Below are positions 48,999-57,095 of a stretch of 64,000 nt of DNA, one piece after another. The stretch is from Streptomyces lincolnensis (lineage in GTDB: Bacteria; Actinomycetota; Actinomycetes; Streptomycetales; Streptomycetaceae). Each line of letters opens with the position of its first letter. Positions within the stretch are counted from its first letter, which is position 1. The position numbers were made by a program, and so were the translations under genes. The stretch spans positions 3,038,001 through 3,102,000 of the forward strand of contig NZ_CP016438.1 of NCBI RefSeq assembly GCF_001685355.1, given 5' to 3'. Under the pieces are notes generated by a model that saw nothing but the letters and a program-made list of their open reading frames with translations, was not told where the DNA came from and ran no database searches.

Positions 48999-49871
48999 GT
49001 GTTCTCCAACTACCTGATCGGTCTGCGCGAGGGGCTTGAGGCCAGCCTCGTCGTCTGCATCCTCATCGCCTACCTGGTCAAGACGGACCGCCGGGACGCG
49101 CTCAAGCCGATCTGGACCGGCATCGGTGTCGCCCTCGCGCTGGCGCTGGGCTTCGGCTGCGCGCTCGAATTCGGCTCCCAGGAGCTGACGTTCGAGGCGC
49201 AGGAGGCGCTCGGCGGCTCGCTGTCGATCCTCGCGGTCGGCCTGGTGACGTGGATGGTGTTCTGGATGCGGCGCACCGCCCGGCATCTGAAGGCCGAGCT
49301 GCACGGCAAGCTGGACGCGGCGCTCCAGATGGGCACCGGGGCCCTGGTCGCGACCGCGTTCCTCGCGGTCGGCCGCGAGGGGCTGGAGACGGCCCTGTTC
49401 GTGTGGGCTTCGGTGCGCGCGGCCGGGGACGGCTCTCCGCGTCCGCTGGTCGGCGTCGGCCTGGGCATCGCCACGGCGGTCGTGCTGGGCTGGCTGTTCT
49501 ACCGCGGGGCGCTGAGGATCAACCTGGCCAGGTTCTTCACCTGGACCGGCGGGATGCTGGTCGTCGTGGCGGCGGGTGTCCTGGCGTACGGCGTCCACGA
49601 CCTCCAGGAGGCGGACTGGGTGCCGGGCCTGACCGACAAGGCCTTCGACATCAGCGGGACCATCCCGCCGGACAGCTGGTACGGCACCCTCCTCAAGGGC
49701 GTGTTCAACTTCCAGCCGGATCCGACGGTCCTCCAGGTCACGGTGTGGCTGCTGTACCTGATCCCGACGCTCGCGCTGTTCCTCGCCCCGGTAGGGTTCG
49801 CCTCCGGGAAGGGGAAGGTGAAGGAACCTGATGAGCAGGGATCGCGGCCCTCGAAGGCTCCGCAGTCTTGA
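48999..49871 (+). CDS. efeU: Iron permease EfeU (FTR1 family)
   Basis: Integral membrane iron permease of 290 residues with seven helices and the two RExLE iron motifs, REGLEA (residues 9-14) and REGLET near residue 126. The C-terminal tail is hydrophilic. A GTG start lies three bases after the peroxidase stop. With EfeO and EfeB it forms a complete EfeUOB importer. The last 41 bp overlap the following lipoprotein gene in another frame. Confidence 0.94.
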   Translation: MFSNYLIGLREGLEASLVVCILIAYLVKTDRRDALKPIWTGIGVALALALGFGCALEFGSQELTFEAQEALGGSLSILAVGLVTWMVFWMRRTARHLKAELHGKLDAALQMGTGALVATAFLAVGREGLETALFVWASVRAAGDGSPRPLVGVGLGIATAVVLGWLFYRGALRINLARFFTWTGGMLVVVAAGVLAYGVHDLQEADWVPGLTDKAFDISGTIPPDSWYGTLLKGVFNFQPDPTVLQVTVWLLYLIPTLALFLAPVGFASGKGKVKEPDEQGSRPSKAPQS

Positions 49872-50835
49872 CCGGAGCGCACTGATAGCGGCTTCACTGA
49901 CCGCTTTGTCGTTGACGACGAGCGGATGCGTGGTGGTGCACGGAGAGCGGGAGGTACTGCCCTCGGCCACGAAGGCGGAGGCCGCCGAGGCACTCCGGCA
50001 GTTCACGACCGCGTACAACAAGGCGGACGAGGAGTACGACAGTTCGCTGGACTCCGACCATGTCACCGGCGCCCTCTCCGCCATCGACGCGGCCCGGCTG
50101 AAGGCCGGCGCCAAGAACAACCCGGGCGGCAACCCCAACCACACGCCGCTGGAGTTGTCGGACGCGAAGTTCACGATTCCCAAGAAGGCGGGCTGGCCCC
50201 GCTGGTTCGTCGCCGACGCGGCCGGCAACAAGGGCGGCAGCGCGCGCTGGCTGCTGGTGTTCACGCGCAGCAGCCTGAACGAGCCGTGGGAAGCGGCGTA
50301 TCTGACGCTGGTGGCGCCGGACAAGATCCCGGAGTTCAAGCAGGACAAGGACGGCTGGGCCGAGTCCGTGCCCGCGAACTCCACGGAACTGTCCGCCACG
50401 CCCCGGGACTTGAGCAAGACCTACGCCGCGTACCTGCAGAGTGGCGACGGGGACGTCTTCGCGGAGGGTGCGCAGACCAGCGTGTGGCGCGCGGACCGGA
50501 AGAAGAACGCCAAGAAGCCGGGCCTGGCCACGCAGTACATCGACGAACCGCTGTCCGGCGGCGACTACGCGCCGCTCGCGATGCGCACGAAGGACGGCGG
50601 GGCGCTGGTGTTCTTCGCCTCGCGGCACTTCGTGAAGCAGACGGCCTACCCGGGTTCGTCGCTCCCGACGCAGAGCTCCGACGTGCTCGCCCTGACCACC
50701 GGTGAGATCAAGCAGTCGCTCACCATGGAGATCGTCTCCAACCAGGTCGCCCTGGACCCGGCGAAGGGTGCGAGCGGCGGGAAGGTGTCGGTGCTGGGAC
50801 GGATCGAGGGGCTGACGTCGGCGCAGGGGTCGTGA
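49831..50835 (+). CDS. Lipoprotein of unknown function downstream of efeU
   Basis: A 334-residue exported lipoprotein: basic N-terminus (SRDRGPRRLRSLDRS), hydrophobic region and lipobox TTSGC with Cys33, then a mixed alpha/beta domain (ALRQFTTAYNKADEEYD, WPRWFVADAAG, RWLLVFTRSSLNEPWEAAYL) of no recognised family. The ATG at 49831 with GAAGGA lies inside the efeU end, so it is coupled to efeU and would be iron-controlled. A role in the Efe system is suggested only by position. Confidence 0.8.
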   Translation: MSRDRGPRRLRSLDRSALIAASLTALSLTTSGCVVVHGEREVLPSATKAEAAEALRQFTTAYNKADEEYDSSLDSDHVTGALSAIDAARLKAGAKNNPGGNPNHTPLELSDAKFTIPKKAGWPRWFVADAAGNKGGSARWLLVFTRSSLNEPWEAAYLTLVAPDKIPEFKQDKDGWAESVPANSTELSATPRDLSKTYAAYLQSGDGDVFAEGAQTSVWRADRKKNAKKPGLATQYIDEPLSGGDYAPLAMRTKDGGALVFFASRHFVKQTAYPGSSLPTQSSDVLALTTGEIKQSLTMEIVSNQVALDPAKGASGGKVSVLGRIEGLTSAQGS

Positions 50836-50842
50836 GGGGCTG

Positions 50843-51580
50843 CTAGTGGCGCAGGGGCCAGGCCGCATTCGTGTGGTCGGGCTCCTCGCCGGCGTAGCGG
50901 GCGCAGGAGTCGGTGAGGACTTCCAGGAGGGTCAGCGGGTCGGGCAGCGGGTGTTCGAGTCCGCGGACCCACTGCACGCGGTGGCCGTCGTCGCCGGGGA
51001 GCCGGGCGGGCGGGACGAGGACGTAGGAGCCGCGGCAGTGCCAGCGCAGGCCCGGGTGCTCGTCCATCGTCTCGGGGTGGCAGTCCAGTTCGCACGGCCA
51101 CCACTCGTCCTCGTCCTCGGGGGTGCCGCGGGTGAGGGTGAAGAACAGCAGCCGGCCGTCGTCGCTCTCGGCGACCGGGCCGACCTCGATACCGGAGTCG
51201 AGCAGCCGCACCAGGGCCTGGCGGCCGGCCTCCAGGGGGACGTCCAGGACGTCGTGGACCATGCCGGTGGCGGTGATGAAGTTGGCCTGCGGCTGATGCC
51301 GGGCCCAGCGCTCGATCTGGGCGCGGTCGGTGGTCGACTGGGTCTGCCAGGCGAACGACACCGGGTGCCGGGCGGGGGTCGGACAGCCGACGCGGTCGCA
51401 CGAACACCCGTAGCCGGGGGCGGGATACGCGGCGGGCGCGAGCGGCAGGCCCGCCTCGGCGGCTGCCAGCAGCAGGGGCTCCCGGCCGCTGTCGTCGGCG
51501 GCCTCCTTGGGGCGGCGGCCCCGCAGCCACTGGGAGAGTTTGCCCTGCCGGCCGGTGCGGCCACCGAACTCCGCGCTCAT
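50843..51580 (-). CDS. Prim-pol N-terminal-domain-like protein
   Basis: A 245-residue protein similar to the actinobacterial 'bifunctional DNA primase/polymerase N-terminal' family: AYPAPGYGCSCDRVGCPTPARHP with its CxC...C cysteine cluster near residue 50, then SFAWQTQSTTDRAQIERWARHQPQ (in parts), and a GSYVLVPPARLPG segment. The catalytic DhD-type residues of a real primase are not convincing, so activity is doubtful. The start at 51580 has GAGGAG upstream; longer ORFs run into the promoter. It is convergent with the lipoprotein gene, seven bases apart. Confidence 0.72.
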   Translation of the reverse strand: MSAEFGGRTGRQGKLSQWLRGRRPKEAADDSGREPLLLAAAEAGLPLAPAAYPAPGYGCSCDRVGCPTPARHPVSFAWQTQSTTDRAQIERWARHQPQANFITATGMVHDVLDVPLEAGRQALVRLLDSGIEVGPVAESDDGRLLFFTLTRGTPEDEDEWWPCELDCHPETMDEHPGLRWHCRGSYVLVPPARLPGDDGHRVQWVRGLEHPLPDPLTLLEVLTDSCARYAGEEPDHTNAAWPLRH

Positions 51581-51750
51581 CAATCTCCTCGCCTCGCCGT
51601 CGTGCGAAACAGCATGCCCTATGGTCCCACCATCGTGCGCTCCGGGGGGCCGTAGCCGACAACAGGGGTACGTGGGACGAGGGGTGGCGCGCACAGGGAT
51701 CGAGTGTCATTGCGCGCTTTATTGTGATTTATTCCCCTACCGTTGTCGGC

Positions 51751-52599
51751 ATGGTCACATGGATCGCGTCGAGGGGCCTGGCCGCCGCGGCTTTTGTGGT
51801 TCCGCCGGCCCTCACCGGGCCGCTCGGGCCGATGCCCCTGGAGTGGGGCGGCGGCCCCCTGACGGTGGCGGCGCTCCCCCGCGTCACCTACGTCGCCCAT
51901 CGCGGCGGTGCCCGCGAGGTCCCCGAGAACAGCATGTCGGGCCTGATGGCGGCCTATGCGCGCGGTACGGCGCAGGTGCTGGACTTCGACACGCGCATGC
52001 TGCGCGACGGCACGCTCGTGGTGATGCACGATCCGACGCTGAACCGGACGACGTTCGCGGGCGGTGCGGTGCGCGGGCTGAACGTGCGGGAGTGGCAGGG
52101 GATGCGGTTGCGGCCGAGGGCCTCGCTGCCGGGGAGTTGGCGGTCGGAGCGGCCGCCGACGGTGGCCGAGGTGCTGGATCGTTTCGGCGGGCGGATCGTG
52201 CTGATGGTGGAGGCGAAGGATCCGCGAAGCCTGGAGCGGCTGGCGGGGCTCATCCGGAGCCGCGGCCTGACCCGCTCGGTCTTCGTCAACTCGAACGATC
52301 CCGCGGTGGCCCGGCACGCCCACCGGCTGGGCCTGCTCGCCCAGCTGTGGCGCTCGGCGGAGCAGTTGCGCCGGGACCGCCCCGAGCGCTGGCGGCCCTT
52401 CGTCGACCTGCTCGACGTGGACGTCAACGCGCGGGACGCGGACCTGGCCCGGGCGGTGCGCTCCGGCATCCCGCGCGTGTGGGCGCACACCGTGGTGACA
52501 CCCCGGCAGCGGGACCGGGCGCTCGCGCTGGGCTGCGACGGCGTCATCACGGACACGCCGGGGCGGCTGGCGCGGGGGCGGGGTCCGGGGCGGGGCTAG
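51751..52599 (+). CDS. Glycerophosphodiester phosphodiesterase
   Basis: A 282-residue GDPD-family enzyme cleaving glycerophosphodiesters to glycerol-3-phosphate and alcohol. The catalytic core is evident: HRGGAREVPENS near residue 50, DFDTRMLRDGTLVVMHDP and TLNRTT, then VEAKD. The N-terminus (MVTWIASRGLAAAAFVVPPAL) is hydrophobic and may be a signal or anchor. The ATG at 51751 is preferred over a GTG at 51724 since it begins this segment. Its end overlaps the convergent TetR gene by four bases. Confidence 0.87.
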   Translation: MVTWIASRGLAAAAFVVPPALTGPLGPMPLEWGGGPLTVAALPRVTYVAHRGGAREVPENSMSGLMAAYARGTAQVLDFDTRMLRDGTLVVMHDPTLNRTTFAGGAVRGLNVREWQGMRLRPRASLPGSWRSERPPTVAEVLDRFGGRIVLMVEAKDPRSLERLAGLIRSRGLTRSVFVNSNDPAVARHAHRLGLLAQLWRSAEQLRRDRPERWRPFVDLLDVDVNARDADLARAVRSGIPRVWAHTVVTPRQRDRALALGCDGVITDTPGRLARGRGPGRG

Positions 52600-53213
52600 C
52601 GGGGCGCGATGCCGTGGAGGGCGTAGTCGACGAGGGTGTCGGTGTACTCGTACGAGATGGGGCCCGTGTACTGGAGCCAGCGCTGGGCGAGGGGGGAGAC
52701 CCAGAGTTCGAGGGCGATGCGGGGGTCGACCTCCTGGCGGACCTGGCCTGCGGCCTGGGCGGCGCGGACGCGGTCGACGTACAGCAGGAGCGACGGTTCG
52801 AGGAGCTTGGTCATGAAGACGCGGCCCAGTTGCTCGTTGACCACGCCTTCGGCGGCCAGGGCGCGGGAGGGGATCTCGAAGCGGGGGTCCTTGAGCTGGT
52901 CGACGGTCAGGCGCAGCACGGCCTTGAGGTCGGTGGCGAGGTCGCCGGTGTCCGGGATCGCGAACTCGTACTCCGGGCCGGCGTCCCGGGACGCCTGTTC
53001 GCTCAGGTCGAGGAACGCCTCCAGCAGGACGTCCGCCTTCGACGACCACCAGCGGTAGATCGTCTGCTTGCCGACGCCTGCGCGGGCGGCGATGCCCTCG
53101 ATGGTCGTCCTGGGGTAGCCGACCTCGCCGACGAGGGCGAGGGCGGCGTCGTAGATCGCGCGGCGGGACTTCTCGCTGCGGCGGCTGGCGTCGGGGGTGG
53201 GCTGCGTGGCCAT
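52596..53213 (-). CDS. TetR-family regulator
   Basis: A 205-residue regulator with an N-terminal HTH (RAIYDAALALVGEVGY and IAARAGVGKQTIYRWWSSK, about residues 17-55) and a C-terminal domain of the TetR_C_33-like type (LAQRWLQYTGPIS). It is convergent with the GDPD gene. The gene next to it on the upstream side is the Rsm22-like methyltransferase, on the same strand, so no obvious target is visible. The ATG start is clear. Confidence 0.88.
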   Translation of the reverse strand: MATQPTPDASRRSEKSRRAIYDAALALVGEVGYPRTTIEGIAARAGVGKQTIYRWWSSKADVLLEAFLDLSEQASRDAGPEYEFAIPDTGDLATDLKAVLRLTVDQLKDPRFEIPSRALAAEGVVNEQLGRVFMTKLLEPSLLLYVDRVRAAQAAGQVRQEVDPRIALELWVSPLAQRWLQYTGPISYEYTDTLVDYALHGIAPR

Positions 53214-53255
53214 GGGTCGACGGTAACAGGGGGGTGAGACGGGGCGTCTCGTGAG

Positions 53256-53286
53256 GGATGGGACGGGTAGGGGCGGCGGGGGCGAG
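53256..53286. repeat. Solo terminal repeat of family B
   Basis: These 31 bp are identical to the right terminal repeat of the element at 30644-30836, from GGATGGGACGGG to GGGGGCGAG, with no other part of that element adjoining. It lies between the TetR start and the Rsm22 stop. Confidence 0.85.
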
Positions 53287-53297
53287 GAAAGTCGGTG

Positions 53298-54275
53298 TCA
53301 CCGCGGCGGCCAGGGGTCGCCCCAAGTCGCGTCGCGGGCCGCCTTGTAGAGGTCGCCGTGGCGTTTGGTGACCGTGTGGCGGGCCAGGCGTTCATCGGAC
53401 TCGCACAGGTCCAGGAGGACTTGGCCCTTGCGGATCTGGGGGCGTCGGACCACGCGGGAGGGGGCGGGGGCGGCCGGGAGGCGGGTGGCGGCGACGTAGG
53501 CGAACTTCTCGTCCTCGTAGGCGAGGGAGCCGCCCTTGACCTGGCGGTGCAGGGAGGAACGGCTCACCCGGGCCGAGAAGTGGCACCAGTCCTCGCCCGG
53601 GACGATCGGGCAGGCCGCGCTGTGCGGGCAGGGGGCGGCGACGCGGAACCCGGCGGCGATCAGGCGGTCGCGGGCCTCGATGATCCGGGCGTAGCCGTCG
53701 GGGGTGCCGGGCTCCACGATCACGACCGCCTGGGCGGCGGTCGCGGCGGCGTCCACGAGAGCGGTGCGGTCGGGGGCCGTGAGTTCGTTGAGGACGTAGG
53801 AGACGGTGACCAGGTCGGCGGGGTCGAGGGTGAGGGCCGCGCCGATCTTCGCCCGCTGCCACGTCGCCGTGCGCAGGGCGGGGTTGGCGGTGGCGATCTC
53901 CTTGCCGAGGGCGAGGGCGGGTTCGGCCCAGTCGAGGACCGTGACGGTGCGGTCGCCCTCCGGCCAGGTGGCGGTGGCGGCCCAGGTCGCCGCGCCCGTT
54001 CCGCCGCCGACGTCGGTGTGGCTGGTCGGGGTCCAGTGCGGTACGGCCTCCGCGAAGGCCTCCAGTGCGGAGTGGACCGCCTCGAAGGTGGCGGGCATGC
54101 GGTAGGCGGCGTAGGCGGCGACGTCCGCTCGGTCGCGGAGGATGGGGGTGTGAGTGGGGGTGTTCCCGCGGTAGGTGGCGATCAGGCGGTCCACCGCCTG
54201 GGCGGCCTGCTTCGGGGGGAGGCCGTCGAGGAGGGTGGAGAGGCTGTGGCGCAACGTGTCTGCGGGGTCGTTCAC
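53298..54275 (-). CDS. Rsm22-family ribosome-associated methyltransferase-like protein
   Basis: A 325-residue protein of the Rsm22/METTL17 family, thought to act on the small ribosomal subunit. A class I methyltransferase core has SAM motif DVGGGTGAATWAA near residue 90 and motif IV-like LVTVSYVLNEL. Four cysteines, CPHSAAC, DWCHF and the later LLDLC, match the spacing of the [4Fe-4S] ligands reported for METTL17. The ATG at 54275 opens MNDPADTLRHSL. It is flanked by family B repeat sequences on both sides. Confidence 0.85.
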   Translation of the reverse strand: MNDPADTLRHSLSTLLDGLPPKQAAQAVDRLIATYRGNTPTHTPILRDRADVAAYAAYRMPATFEAVHSALEAFAEAVPHWTPTSHTDVGGGTGAATWAATATWPEGDRTVTVLDWAEPALALGKEIATANPALRTATWQRAKIGAALTLDPADLVTVSYVLNELTAPDRTALVDAAATAAQAVVIVEPGTPDGYARIIEARDRLIAAGFRVAAPCPHSAACPIVPGEDWCHFSARVSRSSLHRQVKGGSLAYEDEKFAYVAATRLPAAPAPSRVVRRPQIRKGQVLLDLCESDERLARHTVTKRHGDLYKAARDATWGDPWPPR

Positions 54276-54335
54276 TCGCCGATTCTATGGGCTTCGGGTG
54301 GGCCTCCGGATGCGGGTCGGTGAGGGGTTCCGCGT

Positions 54336-54495
54336 CCCTGGGGGCTGCGCCCCCAGACCCCCGCTTCGGCCCTGAAGGGGCCTCGTCCTCAAACGCCGGA
54401 CGGGCTGAAAAATCCAGCCCCTCCGGCGTTTGAGGAGCGGGGTCTGGGGCGGAGCCCCAGAAGGATGGGACGGGTAGGGGCGGCGGGGGCGAGAA
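54336..54495. repeat. Family B palindromic element, copy lacking the left repeat
   Basis: It contains the same nested hairpins as 30677-30836, with the AAAAATC-tipped stem and CTGGGG/CCCCAG pairs, and the intact right terminal repeat (54463-54495). The left 33-bp repeat is missing except for a few bases. It fills the gap between the Rsm22-like and serine-hydrolase genes. Confidence 0.85.
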
Positions 54496-54526
54496 ACGAT
54501 GGGACGCGCAACCTGTCTCGCGCCCG

Positions 54527-55657
54527 CTACATCCCCCGCACCGCCCGCGCCACCCGTGTCCCCGCCGCCGCCCTCGGCCTGTTGTCCGGTGACCGTCTCC
54601 TCGGATGCACCGTGTTGGCCAATAGGACGAGGAACGTGTCGGTCGCCGGGTCGAGGACCAGGGACGTGCCGGTGAAGCCGGTGTGGCCCGCCGCTCCTCT
54701 TCCCGCCAGTTCGCCCATGAACCAGGGCTGGTCGAGGGCGAAGCCGAGGCCGGGTGGGGTGAGGAGGAGTTCCACGAAGTCGGGGCCGAGGATGCGGGCG
54801 GGGCCGTAGGAGCCGCCGGCGAGGAGGGTGCGGCATAAGACGGCGAGGTCGCGGGCGGTGGAGAAGAGGCCGGCGTGGCCGGCGACGCCGCCGAGGGCCC
54901 AGGCGTTCTCGTCGTGGACCTCGCCGCGCAGCATGCCGCGGTCGGCCTTGGCCCAGGGGCGGCGCTGGTCCTCGGTGGCGGCGGCGCGGGGGCAGGGGCC
55001 GAAGTGGGTGGCGGTCATGCCGAGGGGGCGGGTGATGCCGTCGTGGACGAGGACGTCGAGGGTGCGGCCGGTGACGCGTTCGAGGACGTGCTGGAGGAGG
55101 AGCGGGTTGAGGTCGGAGTAGGTGTAGGTGCCGGGCACGCCGACGGGGGGTTCGGCGCGCAGGAGCGCCAGGCGTTCCGCGTCGTCGGCGCAGTCGTACA
55201 GCGGGAGCTCGGGGCGCAGGCCGGAGGTGTGGGTGAGCAGTTCGCGCACGGTGATGCCGTACTCCGCGGCCGCGGAGAAGTCGGGCAGGTAGGCGCCGAC
55301 CCGGGCGTCGATGCCGAGGGTGCCCCGCTCGATCTGCTGGACGGCGGCGACGGCGGTGCAGAGTTTGGTCAGGGAGGCCAGGTCGAAGGGGGTGTCGACG
55401 GTCATCGGGACACGGTCCTCGGGCGGCAGTTCCACGCCCGCGTCGGCCTCGGGGTCGTAGGCCGCGTACCGGACGGCCCAGCCCGTCGCCTCCTCGACGG
55501 CGATGACCGGGCCGCGCCCGGCGACCACCACCGCGCCCGCAGCCCAGGGGTGCTCGCCGCTGGTGAGGGCCCGGACGTCGGCGACGAGGTGGTCGAGCTC
55601 CCCGGGGTCGAGTCCGGCCCGTTCCGGTGTGCCGTCGCGCAGTCTTGGTGCGCTCAG
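54527..55657 (-). CDS. Serine hydrolase, class C beta-lactamase/esterase fold
   Basis: A 376-residue penicillin-binding-like hydrolase: SLTKL (SxxK with catalytic Ser) near residue 80, YSDLN (YxN) near residue 165, and GHTGFTG replacing KTG near residue 320. No signal peptide is visible, so it is probably cytoplasmic and acts as an esterase or D-amino peptidase and not as a true beta-lactamase. The start is uncertain: a CTG at 55657 overlaps the stop of the upstream MFS gene (CTGA) and has GGAGGG upstream, while GTG 55702 lies further back without a ribosome site. It is coupled to the Bcr/CflA exporter gene. Confidence 0.82.
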   Translation of the reverse strand: MSAPRLRDGTPERAGLDPGELDHLVADVRALTSGEHPWAAGAVVVAGRGPVIAVEEATGWAVRYAAYDPEADAGVELPPEDRVPMTVDTPFDLASLTKLCTAVAAVQQIERGTLGIDARVGAYLPDFSAAAEYGITVRELLTHTSGLRPELPLYDCADDAERLALLRAEPPVGVPGTYTYSDLNPLLLQHVLERVTGRTLDVLVHDGITRPLGMTATHFGPCPRAAATEDQRRPWAKADRGMLRGEVHDENAWALGGVAGHAGLFSTARDLAVLCRTLLAGGSYGPARILGPDFVELLLTPPGLGFALDQPWFMGELAGRGAAGHTGFTGTSLVLDPATDTFLVLLANTVHPRRRSPDNRPRAAAGTRVARAVRGM

Positions 55658-56979
55658 CTCCCTACTCCCTCCGCAGTCGCACGCTTGTTCCAAGGACGGC
55701 ACATTCCCATGAAACAGGCCACCGCTACCAGTGCTGCCGCCAGTTGGACGACGGCCATCGGGACGGCGGTGTCCTCCCCGGCGACTCCGACCAGCGGGGA
55801 GGCGATCGCGCCGATGAGGAAGGAGGACGTGCCGAGCAGGGCGGCCGCGGAGCCGGCGGAGCGCTTGGTGCGCATCAGGGCCAGGGACTGGGCGTTGGGC
55901 AGGGCGATGCCCATCGCGGACATCAGCACGAAGAGGGCGGCGGCCATGGGGGCCAGTCCGACCTCGCCGAAGACACCGGTCGACATCAGCAGCAGCGCGG
56001 TCGCGGCGGCGACGACGACGGCGAGCCCCAGGCCGAGGACCTTCTCCAGGCCGACCCGGCCGACCAGCACCTTGCCGTTGATCTGGCCGACGATCACCAG
56101 GCCGATCGAGTTCAGTCCGAACAGCAGGCTGAAGGTCTGCGGGGAGGCGCCGTAGATCTCCTGGATCACGAACGGCGAGGCCGCTATGTAGGCGAACAGG
56201 GCGGCGAAGGTGAAGCCGCCGGTGAGCATGAAGCCGGTGAAGGGCAGGTCGGCGAGGAGTCCCCGCATCGAGCGCAGCGCCTCGCCGACGCCGCCGGAGT
56301 GGCGCTCGGCCGGCGGCAGGGTCTCGGGGAGCTTCGTCCACACGATGACGCCCAGCAGGATGCCGAGGACCGTGAGGACGACGAACACGCCCCGCCAGTC
56401 CGTCACCCGCAGGACCTGCCCGCCGATGAGCGGCGCGATGATCGGGGCGACCCCGGAGATCAGCATCAGGGTGGAGAAGAAGCGGGCCATCGCCAGGCCG
56501 TCGTAGAGGTCGCGGGCCACGGCCCGCGCGATGACGATGGCCGCCGCGCCCGCGAGGCCCTGGAGCAGCCGGAAGGCGACCAGGACCTCCACGGTCGGGG
56601 CGAGCGCGCACAGGACGGTGGCGACGACGTAGACGGCGAGGCCGGCCAGCAGCGGGCGGCGGCGTCCCCACCGGTCGCTCATCGGGCCGACCACCAGCTG
56701 TCCGAGGGCCATGCCGAGCAGGCAGGCGGTGAGGGTGAGCTGGACGGTGGCGGCGGGCGCGTGCAGCGAGCGGGTGACCTCCGGAAGTGCGGGGAGGTAC
56801 ATGTCCATGGAGAGCGGCGGTGTGGCGGTGAGGCCGCCGAGGATCAGCGTGACGAGCAGGCCGGTGCGGCGCACGGCGGCCCGGTCGGCCCCGTCCTTCT
56901 CCGGGGCGGCCGCACGCTGTGCCTGTGGTGTCGGCACCCCCTGCGCTGCCCCCTGTGCCGGTGCCCCCTGCTCGGGCAT
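55654..56979 (-). CDS. Bcr/CflA-type multidrug exporter
   Basis: A 441-residue MFS transporter with 12 helices. After a Gln/Pro/Ala-rich tail of about 40 residues it shows SMDMYLPALPEV, typical of the Bcr/CflA branch, and motif A GPMSDRWGRRRPLLAG. The start at 56979 follows GAGGGAGGGG; an upstream in-frame extension is rejected. The stop overlaps the start region of the serine hydrolase gene, so exporter and hydrolase are made together and may deal with the same compound. Confidence 0.9.
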   Translation of the reverse strand: MPEQGAPAQGAAQGVPTPQAQRAAAPEKDGADRAAVRRTGLLVTLILGGLTATPPLSMDMYLPALPEVTRSLHAPAATVQLTLTACLLGMALGQLVVGPMSDRWGRRRPLLAGLAVYVVATVLCALAPTVEVLVAFRLLQGLAGAAAIVIARAVARDLYDGLAMARFFSTLMLISGVAPIIAPLIGGQVLRVTDWRGVFVVLTVLGILLGVIVWTKLPETLPPAERHSGGVGEALRSMRGLLADLPFTGFMLTGGFTFAALFAYIAASPFVIQEIYGASPQTFSLLFGLNSIGLVIVGQINGKVLVGRVGLEKVLGLGLAVVVAAATALLLMSTGVFGEVGLAPMAAALFVLMSAMGIALPNAQSLALMRTKRSAGSAAALLGTSSFLIGAIASPLVGVAGEDTAVPMAVVQLAAALVAVACFMGMCRPWNKRATAEGVGS

Positions 56980-57095
56980 GTGCCCCTCCCTCTCCGAGTA
57001 CTGCGTTGTCCCGGGGGAACCCCCGGACCCCCGGCCCCCTACTGCTCTCAGCTCGTACAGAGTGCCGAGGGTCACGTGAGCGAGGACGGTCCGGG

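Noticed and set aside
50843..51580. Functional plasmid or phage primase
   Set aside because: Only the N-terminal prim-pol-like domain and cysteine cluster are present, catalytic acidic residues are not convincing, and there is no helicase or replication gene nearby.
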